A DNA stretch of 64,000 nucleotides from Heliocybe sulcata (GCA_004369045.1 ML213504.1:97653-161652); one strand, 5' to 3'; shown: positions 46,590-57,971, counted from the first letter of the stretch. Translations and numbers: made by a program. The notes: generated by a model not told the origin, from the sequence alone.

Positions 46590-47557
46590 CTACTCCTTCC
46601 AAGGGTAGTCAAACTTCGGCTGGTCCTTCCTCCTCCACAGCTTCTTCCTACATCACCACCACATAGTCAGTCTGAAGTCCACCGACCCACAAAATAATCA
46701 AGCCACTCACTTCTTTTTGGTAGTCACGTTCTCGGCAAATACTTCGACACAATACTTGGCCTTGAACTCCCTGATAAAGCGCGGGTCCCACAGCTCGCTC
46801 GCGATACCCAAGTCCTTGCAGCACCGCATCAGGGCGTTACTCTTGCAGGCCTCAGTCGCGGTGGGCACGCCACTCGGGTCGAAGTACTCCTGCTCTCCAC
46901 GAGCGACACCGACAAGCCGCCCGAGGCAGACCAGCGCGTACTCGCGCGACACAATTCTAGGGGAGACGTGCGTCTCCGAGCGGGGCGCCAGTCCCCAGCC
47001 CCCGGGACCGAAGGCACGGTTAAGGATGCGCCTGTACTTGATCTCGGGGAGGTAGAGAAGGCCATCTACGTCGCGAAGCAATGACAAATGGAAAATCAGA
47101 CAACGCGCTCTGTAGATAAATACGAAGAATGTGCACCAGGCTTCATCTCGATATCTTCCGGGTTAATAGGTGCCATCAGGATCTCCGCAGCCTCCTTGGA
47201 GAAGGGCTGCAGCGACAATCCATGGTACGTGCGCGACCAATCCATCGGGTTGCCGTCGCCACCGCCAATATCGAGGCCATAAGGCGCCTCGGGGCTCCCT
47301 GAGTGGACATTTCGTCAGATACTGTCCAGCAGGAAAGAAAGACTGGGTGAAGACAACCCCACAGTACCTGCGCTAGCACCATTTCCGTTCGACGCAGGCG
47401 TGCTCTCCGAGGGCGCGCCGGCACTCAGAACTTCGTCCGCAATATCGATCTCTCCGGCACGCCTGACCACACCGGCGCGAAGGACCGACGCGGCAGTAAT
47501 GCTACGCCTGAGAGACGCGGGCGGGAGACGCAGACGCAAGCTGGCTGCTGCGAACAT
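46590..47557 (-). CDS. MGM101: Mitochondrial nucleoid recombination protein Mgm101
   Basis: Four exons (47557-47368, 47298-47137, 47065-46711, 46647-46590) give 254 residues. Mgm101 is a Rad52-like single-strand annealing protein needed for mitochondrial DNA maintenance and repair. The N terminus is Arg/Ala/Ser-rich without acidic residues, as expected of a presequence. The conserved core begins near [19 protein letters not shown] and runs through [40 protein letters not shown] and [20 protein letters not shown] to the C-terminal [17 protein letters not shown]. Length and order match the fungal family closely. Confidence 0.94.
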
Positions 47558-47923
47558 CGTCGAATGAGAGGAGGAAGAGAAAAATTAGGACGCGGGGAAT
47601 CGCGGCCTGTATACGAGCCGCGTGCGAACGCGATTTGGTTTGGCTCGCAGTTTGGTCCTTTTCCGCCACAATGTATGTGGCGTGTAGATGTGCCTTCAAG
47701 TTGGCAGCCCTCCAATCGAAGGTCATGTCTGTAATTGCACATCGAACTCTGCCACGAAAGTAATGCGACAGAGATAAGAGAAAACTCTATTATGTAAGCA
47801 TACTTCGCGCTTCAACGTTCAACATCCTCATTGCACCGGGTAGTAGCAGTCAAGATGCGGACTGGACGTATTGGATGTGAAAGAGGGTTGCCCGACCATA
47901 AAACGAGGCTAAATAGTAATACA
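47558..47923. other. Intergenic, no gene seen
   Basis: This 366-bp gap contains the MGM101 promoter and the 3' end region of THOC7. No repeat or RNA gene was found. Confidence 0.5.
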
Positions 47924-49130
47924 TCAATCATCTGGCAGCTCCGACAACTCACTACTCGAATCGCTAGCCTCGCCCTCCTCCAGCTCCTCTCGCACTTTCC
48001 GCTTGCTCTTGACAGGTTCTTTCAGTTCCTTAGGCTCCTCCGCAACCTCTCCCATCTCAATATCATCCTCCAACATTGACGTGGGCGACGGAGCACCTGA
48101 ATTAGGCAGCGCGGCCATACTGAGCATCCTCTGCGCCGGCGTGACCAAAGGAGTACCCATGCGAGACGGGTTGAACGATTTTGCTGCTGGGTTGAGTGAC
48201 GTTTCGTTAGAGGATTCGACGTCTTCGCCGTCTTCCCGCTCGGGCTTTCCGGACATTGGGTCATCCTGCGAGATAGCGGTCTCGAGCTGGGATTCATTCA
48301 TAGCATCTGGTGTCGGGGAGGCAGTCCGAGACGTGTTAGGCTCCTTTCCCATCAGGCGCAGCGTGTTGATGTCGGAGATAACGTCTGCTAGCGTAGCTTT
48401 CTGAGCCTGCACTAGTCGAGTCTGCTTGTCATGCTCCGCCTGTATGTCTTGCATCTCGTTCTCGAGAGCCTGTATGGACCTAAGGGGGTTGAATGAGATT
48501 ACCGCAGGAGTCTTTCCTCGACACTCACTCCTCAAGCTGCTCGCGCGTCTGCAGTTTGTTGATTTTCTCCGCAACCTGGTCATACTCTATTTTCTGACGG
48601 CGGAGCACCTGGGCTTCTTCCAACGACGTCTTGAGTTGTTCAATCTGTCCTCGGAGATTCTGACTCTCGACATCTGTGTACGCCGCCACATCGAGACATG
48701 GCCAAGCAAGCGTCATGAAGACCACATACCTATCCGTTGCTTCTCCTTCTGATACTCCTCAATCTGCCGTATCTCAGCTTCACATGCCATCACACTCTTC
48801 TTCAGCGTCAGGTGGAAATTGGCAAGTTCCACGAGGAACGCCTCCCGCGCATCTTCGGTGGTCGTATCCGGCTGTTTGCTCTGCGAGCCGAGTGGGGCGA
48901 GGGCGATGGCAGTGTACTGATGGAATTTCTTAACCACCTTTTTGAGCCCTAATTGTTCGTTGGCAAGTACTCGAGCCTGGATGACAGCATCTGCGGTTCT
49001 TCATAGAGCTCTCGGTCTATTTATTACGATGAGAAATGTCGAAGGCACCTTCTTCCTCCAGACTAAAGGGAAATGGTGGCGGTCCTTCTGGTTGGCTAGT
49101 AGACTGACTAGCACTAGCAGCAGATGCCAT
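47924..49130 (-). CDS. THOC7: THO complex subunit 7
   Basis: Four exons (49130-49049, 48990-48730, 48673-48529, 48479-47924) give 347 residues. THO couples transcription elongation with mRNA packaging and export. The start MASAASASQSTSQPEG leads to the family N terminus SLEEEDAVIQARVLANEQLG and KKVVKKFHQYTAIALAP. A long coiled coil (about 60-200) follows, with MACEAEIRQIEEYQKEKQRI and QIEQLKTSLEEAQVLRRQK. The C-terminal 150 residues are Ser/Pro/Glu-rich and disordered, longer than in animal THOC7. Splice phases close at all three introns. Confidence 0.87.
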
Positions 49131-49369
49131 ACTTCCGAAGCAGGGAGTATAAGGATGTGGTGATGTGTCCAAGGGAGGTGAGCGTGCGCACAGCAGCGAG
49201 AGTCGAAGTCAATTCGAGCGATTCGCACGCCACATTACTCTAACCGGCCACCGTGACCACACCGTGACCGTACGCCATACAATGATCATGATACTGATGG
49301 ACGGACAGGAAATGAGCGCAGCACCGAATTTCCCCAAGGGTGGGTTGACATAGTCCCAGCACGCTTGGT

Positions 49370-49463
49370 ATGTCAAACGTTTCTTCTCTGGCGGATATCT
49401 TGCTCTCGCAAGCGGAGAAGTCGGAAGTGGTGCCCCCCGCCGTGCCCGCGACTCCTCCAGCTG
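49370..49463 (+). CDS. Orphan first exon of a gene whose remainder is missing
   Basis: An ATG at 49370 opens 31 codons (MSNVSSLADILLSQAEKSEV, then Pro/Ala-rich residues) that end at a perfect donor GGTAAGT, with intron start at 49464. It is head to head with THOC7 (240 bp between start codons), an arrangement common in this window. No matching second exon is visible downstream. Instead the sequence runs into repeats and an assembly gap. The gene may have been cut by insertion, decayed, or lost to misassembly. No family recognised. Confidence 0.4.
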
Positions 49464-51296
49464 GTAAGTTAGTCACTCTTCCCCGTAATGTGTCTCACAC
49501 ACAACTCCCCCTTACTATCAGATATAGTGACCGTGGAGCGCATAAAGGCACCATTATAAAGTTTTACAGGAATTTTTCCGTATTTTGTCTGTCCAACGGA
49601 CAGTCTACACAGTCGACGTCGTGCACAAGGTCCGGGTGGCCTAATTAGGCAACAGCGCCTGGCACCGTCGGCGACCGACGTCAATGGGTAGTGGGTTATA
49701 AATATATAGTATGTCTACACTATAGTACTCTACAGCTAAGGGAACCCCTGCCCCGGTACCACNNNNNNNNNNNNNNNGAGCCTAGCTAGGCCCCAGGGAC
49801 AGTTGCAACGGTAAGCCTAATTAGGCTCATAGTCTGGGACGTCTAGGTGGGCAATCCTCGATAGTCACGCGAATCGCTTAGTAAGCCAATTGTGGCGCTA
49901 ATGTGTCCCAAGTGGCGCATCCGACACATGAGACGACTTGGAGGTGTTCCTCAGCTCATGTGCAAATATAATGCACTTATAGACTGTTAGTGACTTCCGA
50001 GATCATACTCAAGTAGAAAAATTAGTGGATTGTGCTGTCGTCTGCTGAACCAGAACACAGTGTCACACAGCTGTTACGCAATGTAACGGCCTGGTGGCGC
50101 GGAAATTCATTAGTGGAAGTCGCGCCAGTCGTGACAACTTTTTGACGCGTACTTGCCCGACTTCCTCCCAATTTTTTCTCAAGCACTCTTAGAATCATTG
50201 GGGCTAGTGCAGACATGGGTTTTCTAAGGGAAATTAGGCTTGCCTGTTAAAATAATAACCGTATATTACCCCAAACAAGGACATCCTTGCTTTAAAATAG
50301 ATGTCTGCACTAGCCCCATACATTTCAAACAATTCTCTCACTCAGAGTCCATCGCGAAAATGGCTCTGTGAGCCAAAAAATTGTCACGACGGTGCTGGGA
50401 CACTGACTCCTGCCGTTTGGCTGCGAGCCAAATAGTTACAAACAGCTCCATCAGGAAAATGTCAGCACAAAATGACTTGCCTTATTTTATCTTATTGTCT
50501 TAGCTGATCTTAAATCCGTCTTAGAGAGGTTTTAAGGCCTATTTTAAGTGTTTAAGCGCTCGACTTGCCTTATTTTCTCTGGGAAAATCGGAATTAAGAC
50601 CGAAAAAGATGTCGCTAAGAAGAAAAGACGATTTAGCATTTTCCTGATGTCGCCGCGAGATCGAGCATTGCCCAACCCCATTCCTTGCAACTCTAAGCTC
50701 AAACGTCCACAAGCCGCGCACTACCTGTGCACTTGTGCGTTGTCAACTACTGTGCTTCCGCACCTTCAGATCCTTGGGATATAATGCGAGGACCGCGCGG
50801 TCAGGCAAGCTTCTAAGTCCGGGAGATTCGGTCTGAATAACTTCCTGGCGCCTATCGCGAGCCTAAGATTATCCTGCCGGAATCATTGGTGATCCAGTTC
50901 TAGGTCAGCTGGCGGTCCCTGCTGTTTGTCCGGATCCGGGCTTGGATTGTGACTTGACTTGACTGTGCTTGACTACTGCGATGACTTCGCATGACGGACG
51001 CGCGGCGCACCGCTTACGGGATTCAATACTTCCTGGACAGGAATGGGCTGACGCGGCTCTGTTGATGGTTCTTTTCTGGTTCTATAGCCGCCGCAGTGCA
51101 TCCCAGGAGCTGTTCACATTGCGCGGCCTCACACTACCGTTGATTAAGTCCCGAATCCATCGCCCATCACTGGTGTCCACTGCCTCAGGAATGGGATACA
51201 TAAAGCATCCACGGATCCTCCTCGCAGCATTCAGCAAATACAGCCCACCTCTCGACACATCAAATACTCAACTCACATCCAGATTGCCCTCTAATA
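49464..51296. other. Repeat-rich gene-poor stretch with an assembly gap
   Basis: Fifteen unknown bases lie at 49763-49777. A 12-bp perfect palindrome GCCTAATTAGGC occurs on each side of the gap, at 49639-49650 and 49815-49826. A 15-bp direct repeat GACTTGCCTTATTTT lies at 50474-50488 and 50562-50576. A fold-back element sits between (listed separately). Base composition becomes AT-richer near 50200-50600. No supported gene occurs until 51297. Confidence 0.6.
50069..50447. repeat. Imperfect fold-back (MITE-like) element
   Basis: Matching arms occur at the same spacing on each side of an 84-nt loop (50217-50300). The inner 17-bp arms are perfect: GGGGCTAGTGCAGACAT at 50200-50216 against 50301-50317. 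A second pair, 50128-50144 against 50374-50390, matches at 16 of 17 bases around GTCGTGACAA. A third short match, AGCTGTT at 50069 against 50441, keeps the spacing. Constant spacing shows one long decayed palindrome of about 380 bp rather than chance matches. No target duplication was recognised. Confidence 0.7.
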
Positions 51297-51700
51297 ATGA
51301 CCGCATCCTCTAACATACTCACCACTCCCGACACCTCCTCCCTGCCGATGGGCACAGGCGCCTCCAGCACCAGTTCTAAGCCCAAATCAGACTCCAAACC
51401 GAAGGGGGACAGCACATCCTCTAAAACCTCGCGGGCCCTCAGCCTCTCCAAGCTGTTCAAGTCGTCGTCGAAAAAGTCCGACGGGGAGGGTGCCTACGAC
51501 AAGCTCTCCGACACGTCGTCTATAGCTACTACCGAGGGAGGCAAAGCTCCTGCTACTACTGCTAAGAAGACCGCCGCGAAGAAGGCTGATATGCATATGA
51601 ACGCTAGGTGGGCACTAGCCATTACGACTCCAGGGCCGCTGCTAATGTGACTATTCATAGACATATGCCCCCCGGAATGGGCAGACTTGGGCCGATGTGA
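51297..51700 (+). CDS. Small lysine/serine-rich protein of unknown function
   Basis: Two exons (51297-51607, 51661-51700) give 116 residues. The intron is 53 nt with a GCTAAT branch-like site, and the second exon closes in phase to RHMPPGMGRLGPM. The body is low complexity, with Ser/Thr/Lys-rich runs such as SKPKSDSKPKGDSTSSKTSR and ALSLSKLFKSSSKKSDG, then Ala/Lys repeats. No domain, signal peptide or membrane segment is visible. Short basidiomycete proteins of this type with a conserved PPGMGRLGPM-like end exist as far as I recall, but no function can be offered. Confidence 0.65.
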
Positions 51701-53265
51701 AGTGGTCGAGTGAAAAGCTAGGCATCACGTATGGATGCCTCGATGATGACCGCGCACGTGAGTGCGCCATCGCGCCCTAGTGGTGAATATTCCGCTAGGG
51801 TGCCTCCCGCTCCGAGCTCAAGAGCTACTTCCATCTATCACATCCTCTCTGGTCCACGGTATTCAGCCACCTATGCGTTTCACAATCCATAGCCGTCATA
51901 TGACTCCTCACTAGTAGCACCTCCAGCTATCTATGTTATCGAATTCCTCGCTCATGTCCCCCGTCGTCACGCCGGCAGCGCACACCTCAATGCAGCGTAG
52001 ATACAGTGCTTGCAGTATTCGTCATCAAGGTTACGCCGGCCGTAGACGAAGACCAGCAAAGTGTAGCGGAGGGAGTTGGACAGTATTCAAGTAACAGTGT
52101 TGCTTGATAGTCTTTGATGCAGTCCCCTTTGCTAGCATGTCGTTAATGCCATTCCCTCTGCTACATTAACGAACGTCAGTATACTGCCCTATGTATCTCC
52201 GAAAGTGAACCAGATTGGCCCGGATATTCCCGCTTCTCAGAATGATCTTTGAATTCAGTACCAGGATATATCTCCGACATCTGACCCGGGCCCAGGTGAG
52301 CGGATGCGTGAACTCAGAACTCAGACAGGCCTAGGGAGCCAGGAACGGTATGCACAGCCACATACGCGTTGCCCATAATGGATCGGTGGCTGTGTTGCTC
52401 CGGCTTCTTCGGTAACGTGGCTGAGCGCTTCATGATTCGAGATGGCTGAGCGCTTCATTTTGAGAGGATAGACGCTTCACCATTCAAAAGGATAGATAAA
52501 AGTCACAAGCTATTACCAGACTGACCGTCTAGGCTTTTGTATACTTTAAGGCTCACCATGTGACAGAGGGGTATATTGTTCCCAAATAGTAGCTTCTTGT
52601 CTGAGCCCCATATTGGCGAAGCTCAAAAGCACTCCCTGCTTCATCTGTAGAAAAGGCGCATGGCAGCTGTGGCTTGACAACTAAAATGGCGAGAATCACA
52701 TGGCACTGAGGATGTGCGCACGCATGAATTTCATAGCTAGGAAAACCAGAGCAGGCTCGAGTATATTTATGAGATGAGCTGTCGGACTGATAGATCCGAT
52801 GGATCCAGCCGTGTAAATACACCCGTTTACTCTTCTTATAGCCCACGTATCATTGTACGTCTCCCCTATAGGTCGATTGTCAACCAATCTTCTGCGTGAA
52901 TGAAGAATGTATTATTCCGTTTAAATACGAGCGAGACTCGTGACGTCTGTTACAGCTTGGGCGAGCGCCAGTAAGAGTCTTCCCCGCTTCTTGATACCCT
53001 CTAGTCTATGAACTACCGAACACCTCCTGCGTGGGAGGCGGGTATCGGTGTCTGTAGCACGAACAAACTTCGAAAAAGACCGTCGAGGCCAGCTGTGACG
53101 TTACACCACAGCTTCCGCTCCGCGCGTGATACGTGACAACGAACGTTCGTGCTGCCATTCGACTTGGTCTTTATGTCAGGACTACCGTTATAACCCAGCG
53201 GCCGGAATCTAAACAAGCTAGCCTATTTTCAACGGCGCATAGGTTCTCCTCCGACCACCAGCGCC
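51701..53265. other. Intergenic, no gene seen; one short tandem repeat
   Basis: This 1.56-kb region has no supported gene. A 16-bp unit TGGCTGAGCGCTTCAT occurs at 52418-52433 and 52443-52458, and a partial third copy (GACGCTTCACCATT) at about 52471. The end of the region holds the VTC1 promoter. Confidence 0.55.
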
Positions 53266-53863
53266 ATGTCTACACAGCCGCTTCTGCAGCGTACCGCTCA
53301 AAAGCGCATAGCGCTCCCTGTCAGGGTCGAGCCCAAGGTCTCCTTCGCCAACGAGCGGACTTTCCTGTCATGGCTGCACTTTACCGTGGTGCTGGGTGGT
53401 TTAGCGGTCGGGCTGTTGAATTTCGGTGATAAGGTGCGTCTCAGGAGTTACATTCGCAGTGGCCGTCTGACATAGAGATGCAGGTAGGAAAGATCAGTGC
53501 CGCTATGTTCTCCGTAGTCGGTGAGCCACTGCCACCATGATATCATGAAGCGCCGTGTCGAGATCATCTCTATCTCTATCTGATAGCTATGGCCGTCATG
53601 ATATACGCCCTATACACCTATCACTGGCGTGCAGCCTCCATCCGCAAAGGAGGTCGCGGACCATACGATGATAGGCTTGGACCAGTGAGTTGTGTCCATT
53701 CTTGTGCAACAGGATGCCGCTAATATTGCTACGATAATCGCAAGACGATCCTCTGTATTGCCCTCCTTGGTGCGTCTTCTCGGTTATTGCGCGCCCTCCG
53801 CTCTGACCTCCTTTCACAGTCGCCGTCATCGTCAACTTCGTATTACGATTCACGTACTCGTGA
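53266..53863 (+). CDS. VTC1: Vacuolar transporter chaperone subunit 1
   Basis: Five exons (53266-53433, 53484-53520, 53587-53684, 53745-53769, 53820-53863) give 123 residues. Vtc1 is the membrane subunit of the VTC complex that makes polyphosphate and moves it into the vacuole. The conserved segment [20 protein letters not shown] is followed by three membrane helices ([40 protein letters not shown]) and the loop [10 protein letters not shown]. This is the typical DUF202-type VTC1 architecture. The 25-nt fourth exon is very short, but all phases close. Confidence 0.94.
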
Positions 53864-54382
53864 GCCACACGAGACTGTATATGACCCCACCATCTCGGCA
53901 CTACCTGCATCTTTCACAACACATGATGTCCTCTTCTGCACTTCTTGCTCCCAATCAATTGCCCCATCCTGGCCCTGTGATCCTAGCCCGCCGTATATCA
54001 CCCTGTCTTATACGTATACCGTTTGGACAATACTTGCACCGTTGTATCTATAGACCAACGCTATAATTCCTGAATCTACTTTCGAAGTCTTTAACCCTGA
54101 CCCGCTAGATTCTTCTTCGGACTTAGCTTTCGAAGCTGAGACACAGTGAATCATGGACCAAGCCAAGCTGAGCATTGAGGCGCATTAACCAGTCGCTCTC
54201 TCAGTCTGAGATATGGAGAGTCCGTCTCGCTTGCATAGGTTGTATCAAAACAGGACTATATCCTTTCCTGTCCACGGAGATCCATATGTTTGTCAAGATA
54301 CAAACACATCCAAATAGAGCTTTCCCATTTGGGTGGCGCTGAACGCAACTCGGTATACAACTCAGCTAGAGAGTCGATCACG
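53864..54382. other. Intergenic, no gene seen
   Basis: This 519-bp spacer lies between VTC1 and NDUFA1. No frame, repeat or RNA gene could be supported. Confidence 0.5.
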
Positions 54383-54860
54383 ATGCCCGTTCCCTGGGAG
54401 GCCCTCATCCCCTTCGGTGCAACCAGACCATTAAGAATGTCTACAAGAGATTGCTGATGACGTTGGAAAATCCAGGACTTCTTACTGTCATGTTCGGCGC
54501 TGCCGGCACCCTGCTCAACGCGTCCCAGAGAGCACAGAACCTTGGCAAGGTATGATTCTCGTTACTTGGTGAATGCCTCGAGCACCAGCTCATATCATGC
54601 TCTGCTCTTGTTTTCTCTTGGATGTCTATGACGACACTCGACGTGCTGTAGGGCCCCCGATACAACATTGACGCTTGGGACGAGATGATGATGGACCGGG
54701 ACAACCGGCTTACTGGGAACAAGCGAGGACAAACGGTGCGTCTGAGAGGAGTTGCACTCGTGTATTCTGCTTATCTATGTTCTGTGTGCTTCAGTCCGAC
54801 ACAGTTGCACCAGAGGGCTTCTCGACGAGTAGCACGTGGTATGCCCAGAACACGCAATAA
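54383..54860 (+). CDS. Complex I accessory subunit NDUFA1 (MWFE type)
   Basis: Four exons (54383-54416, 54476-54549, 54652-54735, 54795-54860) give 85 residues. The protein begins MPVPWEALIPFGLLTVMFGA, a single membrane helix at the N terminus as in MWFE subunits. AQNLGKGPRYNIDAWDEMMM and DRDNRLTGNKRGQT follow, which match fungal NDUFA1 homologues. The subunit lies in the mitochondrial inner membrane arm of NADH:ubiquinone oxidoreductase. Intron 2 is 102 nt, longer than usual here. Two other complex I genes lie within 5 kb. Confidence 0.88.
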
Positions 54861-54978
54861 TGTTGCTTCACAATATACTTCCTCCCTTGTAGCCTGTCAG
54901 CTTCCAGGTCTGCATCTTTCCTCAGCGAATGTGCCGTATGAATCCCAAACTCGTGCAAGTCATGCAAATGTTCGGGGA

Positions 54979-56453
54979 CTACGGCTGATAGTTATACGTC
55001 TCCATCGCACCCGCAAGTGCTTCCCAGACGTCCCGACACCTACTATCCCGATCTACCACGTCCTTCACTATCGCCTCCTCTACAAACCCGTATTTGTGTC
55101 CTTCAAGTCTACGCCCGAGCTCCTCTAGTCCAGCACCGGAATGGCCGGACGTGGCTCTCGTCTCTAGTATGATCCCGTGCTTCGAACGTATCTCGATCGT
55201 CTAGAAAGTCGTTGATGTTGAGATGCGACACGGACGCAACATAAGGCGGTCACTTACGACTTCGCCCCATTCAAACCTTGGCCGAATGCTATATGTGAAC
55301 TCTGGTGTCTGGCCGAAGGCCCAATCCCAGCTCTGTGTTGAGACTCCAGTCAGCTCTAATGGTAGTTGAATGTGAGAGAGACATACCGGTAGCTCGGCCA
55401 TGCCGTTCCGGATGTAGTCAGTTTCCTCGGCGCCTTCGCCATCGTTCACGTACCGAATCTGAGCCAACAGTTCAGTGACTGGTTGACCAGCGGTGGACCC
55501 TAACGCACCGGCTCGTCCACTCTATATTCCCTCCTGAACTCGCTCACCACAGCGTCCACGAACGTCTCGTGGTCAATCGTAGAGCTGAATTGACGTAGGT
55601 TGCATACTGGCGAGCGCACGGAATCGACGCCTTTCGTCACCATCGTCTCCTGGTCTACTTCAAAATACGATGGATATAAGAGGAGAGAGAGGACGCACCG
55701 TGTCCGTTCGAAGCAATGCTCCAAGCGTGTCGAGTTTCGTCGATATCAACATAGTCCCGTGGTGGTATGCGCGCTGGTTGACAATCTTGTAGGCTGAGCC
55801 TGAGACGTGTATATCGGACGATCAGGTAAGACCACGACCTTGGCAGCACAGATTTATGGAGACGTATCTTTTCATTGCCCACGCATATGTCGTTGCGGTC
55901 GTTGACTCGCACGTCTACCCCGAGGGTGCTGATTGCTCTTCGCACGAGCTCTGCCGTCGCATGACGGTCGAACGTTAGCCGGGAAAGATGTATCGAATAA
56001 TTCGTATTTCCCAGATCCTAGCAACTATGTGATCCAGCTCTAAGCAACGTAAACCAAGTACTGAGGCACGTACATGATACACTGTTCCACCTCCGCTCCT
56101 TCTTCGAATAAACGGTATACTCCTGGCTTTCAAGGCAGTCATATTGACCTCTTTCCATGGATTCTGGTTCCGCCCTATGACCACGCATGGATCATTCCTG
56201 TAGAGCAATAACAGCGGCTCCTGATGATTCTTGTGTCTGAACAGCCTGGAGCCACGGTCAAGGCCTGAGGGATCTGGCGGAGACTCATCACGGACCAATC
56301 TTCAAGAGATAGGTTGAAGTAAGGATTGACGGAGTTGGAGACGTAGATAGCATGTTGCGGACTGAGCTCTTGTCTACTAGGAGAAATAGAGAAATTGCGG
56401 ACGCTGGGCAGACGGAGACGTGCTCGCGGTAAAGGCGAGAAGGAGCGGAGCAT
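54979..56453 (-). CDS. Mitochondrial lipoate-protein ligase
   Basis: Eight exons (56453-56296, 56245-56074, 56017-55864, 55799-55699, 55649-55509, 55458-55387, 55332-55258, 55200-54979) give 364 residues. LplA-type ligases attach lipoate or octanoate to E2 and H proteins of mitochondrial dehydrogenases. A basic, Arg/Ser-rich presequence precedes the domain. Family motifs are YFNLSLEDWLFRH, DPCVVIGRNQNPWKEVN, the RRSGGGTVYHDLGNTNYS loop and SAYKIVNQRAYHHGTML. The C-terminal accessory part includes ELPSWDWAFGQTPEF. The exon 3 to 4 border (55864/55799) is the least certain and affects one or two residues near the KI-SAYK motif. The U6 gene starts 111 bp upstream in the opposite direction. Confidence 0.88.
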
Positions 56454-56564
56454 TGGGCCGATCGCGTCGCGTCGCGACTCTCAGAATGTGACACGGCGAC
56501 GCCCGCCGACTGAACAATATGCATTCCATGTGCATAAGACCTCATTCACCAGCCACTAGAAAGT

Positions 56565-56588
56565 GTCCCCTTCGGGGTGACATACGAA

Positions 56589-56619
<31 letters not shown>

Positions 56620-56690
56620 GGCCCCTGCACAAGGATGACACGCTTACCCAGAGTGGCAGCTCTACGGAGCTCAATATTTATGCTCTTTTT
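56565..56690 (+). ncRNA. U6 spliceosomal RNA (3' part atypical)
   Basis: A GTCCCCTTCGGGG 5' stem-loop is followed by ACATACG and ACAGAGAAGATTAGCATGG, then CCCCTGCACAAGGATGACAC. These are the invariant ACAGAGA box, the U4-pairing AGC region and the internal stem-loop. The match is unmistakable through 56643. After that the sequence departs from the usual U6 3' tail and runs 42 nt to a T5 stretch (56686-56690) that could stop RNA polymerase III. GTTCAGGTC at about 56730 is one base off a B-box. No TATA box was recognised upstream. It could be the real gene with a long tail, a gene with an intron, or a chimeric copy. Confidence 0.85.
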
Positions 56691-57048
56691 GACGACGAAA
56701 CTACTTTGACTCGTCTTTCCCTTGACAAGTTCAGGTCTACTAGCACCGTCACAACAGATGGCATGTGGAAACCGACAAACACATCTCACGGACAGGCTGA
56801 CTACTGTCTATGAAGTGCTCGACGAAGGAAGATCTCGCGGACTATGTACAGTAGAGTGATGCTCTGACTTCTGGGACTCCCACTCAATGGCAATTGAAAG
56901 AGGCGTAATCATTCCCTCCCCCTCTATTGGCATTTCATTACACCAGGCTTGCCAGCACCGACTGCACTCCATAGTGGAGGGCCGTCCTGAATGTACAGCA
57001 ACAGCACGGGCAACAACGATGGCGGTACCAGACTGTACCCTGAGCCTC
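56691..57048. other. Intergenic, no gene seen
   Basis: This 358-bp gap lies between the U6 gene and the 3' end of NDUFA8. It holds the possible downstream B-box of U6 and otherwise nothing that I can support. Confidence 0.5.
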
Positions 57049-57971
57049 CTACTTCTGCTGCCGCTTGAAGATGGGATTCTCGACCTCGTGAATGGGTGTC
57101 TTGCCTTCGGGCGTACCGGGGATGGTTTTTGTCAAGCCCTGGGTCCACCAGATGTCAACGCGGGCATCGGTATTGCAAGCAAGAGAGAACGCACAAGCTT
57201 TTCAAAGACACACTTATTAAGTGCTCGCTCGGGTTTCCGGCAGGGGTAGAATTCCTAACAGGCCCACCGTTAAGCCATGATGCCCAGCATGTGAGTGAGA
57301 GTACCGGAGACCGGCATACCTGGTTGTTGTATTCCAAGCAACTCCAGTGTTCCTCGAACTCCTTAGTGCAGTTCTCCCGAAGCTTGTTTATTCTGGAATC
57401 ATGTGCGGTGAAAACTCATGTCCTCTTTCCTCCACTTCCCAGCAGAGTCCCGCACTCACAAGTCGGCTGCACATCGTGTTACCCTCCGACCCTCCTTCAA
57501 GCAATGTTCTGGATCTTTGTTCTCCTCTTTGCATAGCATGAAGTCCTCTGTACGTTCCCACCGACAGTCGTTATATGTATGTCATGATCGCAGTAGCAGT
57601 ATGTCGCGTCGAGAAGAGTCCCACACGGAGTAGAGAGCACATCACAAGCAGAGATAGTAATCAACACCTGACATGCCTACAAGGCATAGCAAAGAGCACG
57701 TACCATTGAACTCCTTACAATGCGCCCCAATGAAGAAGGAGGCGCTCTTCAACGGCCCACTCGTCGTCCCCAGCTCAGTCACCTTGGGGACATTCTCGGG
57801 CAAGGGGGTCGGGTCCTTGTAAGGCGTCGTCTCCGGCACAGGAGGGCGGAATATGTTCATCCTCGTCGCAGCCACTAACCAGTGAGTGTTGAGGTAATTA
57901 CTCCCGGCGAAGTCGCTCTGGAACGGGATGCGGAGTTTCATTCGCGTCGCGTCTAACACTGTCTTTACCAT
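57049..57971 (-). CDS. Complex I accessory subunit NDUFA8 (twin CX9C)
   Basis: Five exons (57971-57704, 57547-57460, 57392-57320, 57254-57195, 57138-57049) give 192 residues. The N-terminal third (YLNTHWLVAATRMNIFRPPV) leads to four CX9C motifs: CKEFNEDFMLC, CLKEGRRVTRC, CTKEFEEHWSC and CRKPERALNKC. These form two coiled-coil-helix domains imported by Mia40 into the intermembrane space. The tail TPEGKTPIHEVENPIFKRQQ is conserved in fungal 20.8-kDa subunits. The first intron is 156 nt, about three times the local norm. A second in-frame ATG 30 nt downstream (MKLRIPFQSD) could also serve as start. The neighbouring gene starts only 30 bp away on the other strand. Confidence 0.92.

Noticed and set aside
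50474-50576. Tandem array or CRISPR-like repeat
   Set aside because: Only two 15-bp copies are present with one unrelated spacer.
49600-50900. LTR-element remnant around the assembly gap
   Set aside because: Palindromes and short direct repeats occur, but no paired long terminal repeats, primer-binding site or polymerase frame could be seen.
57548-57703. snoRNA in the long NDUFA8 intron
   Set aside because: A TGATGT-like box is present but no CTGA D-box or paired internal boxes were found.
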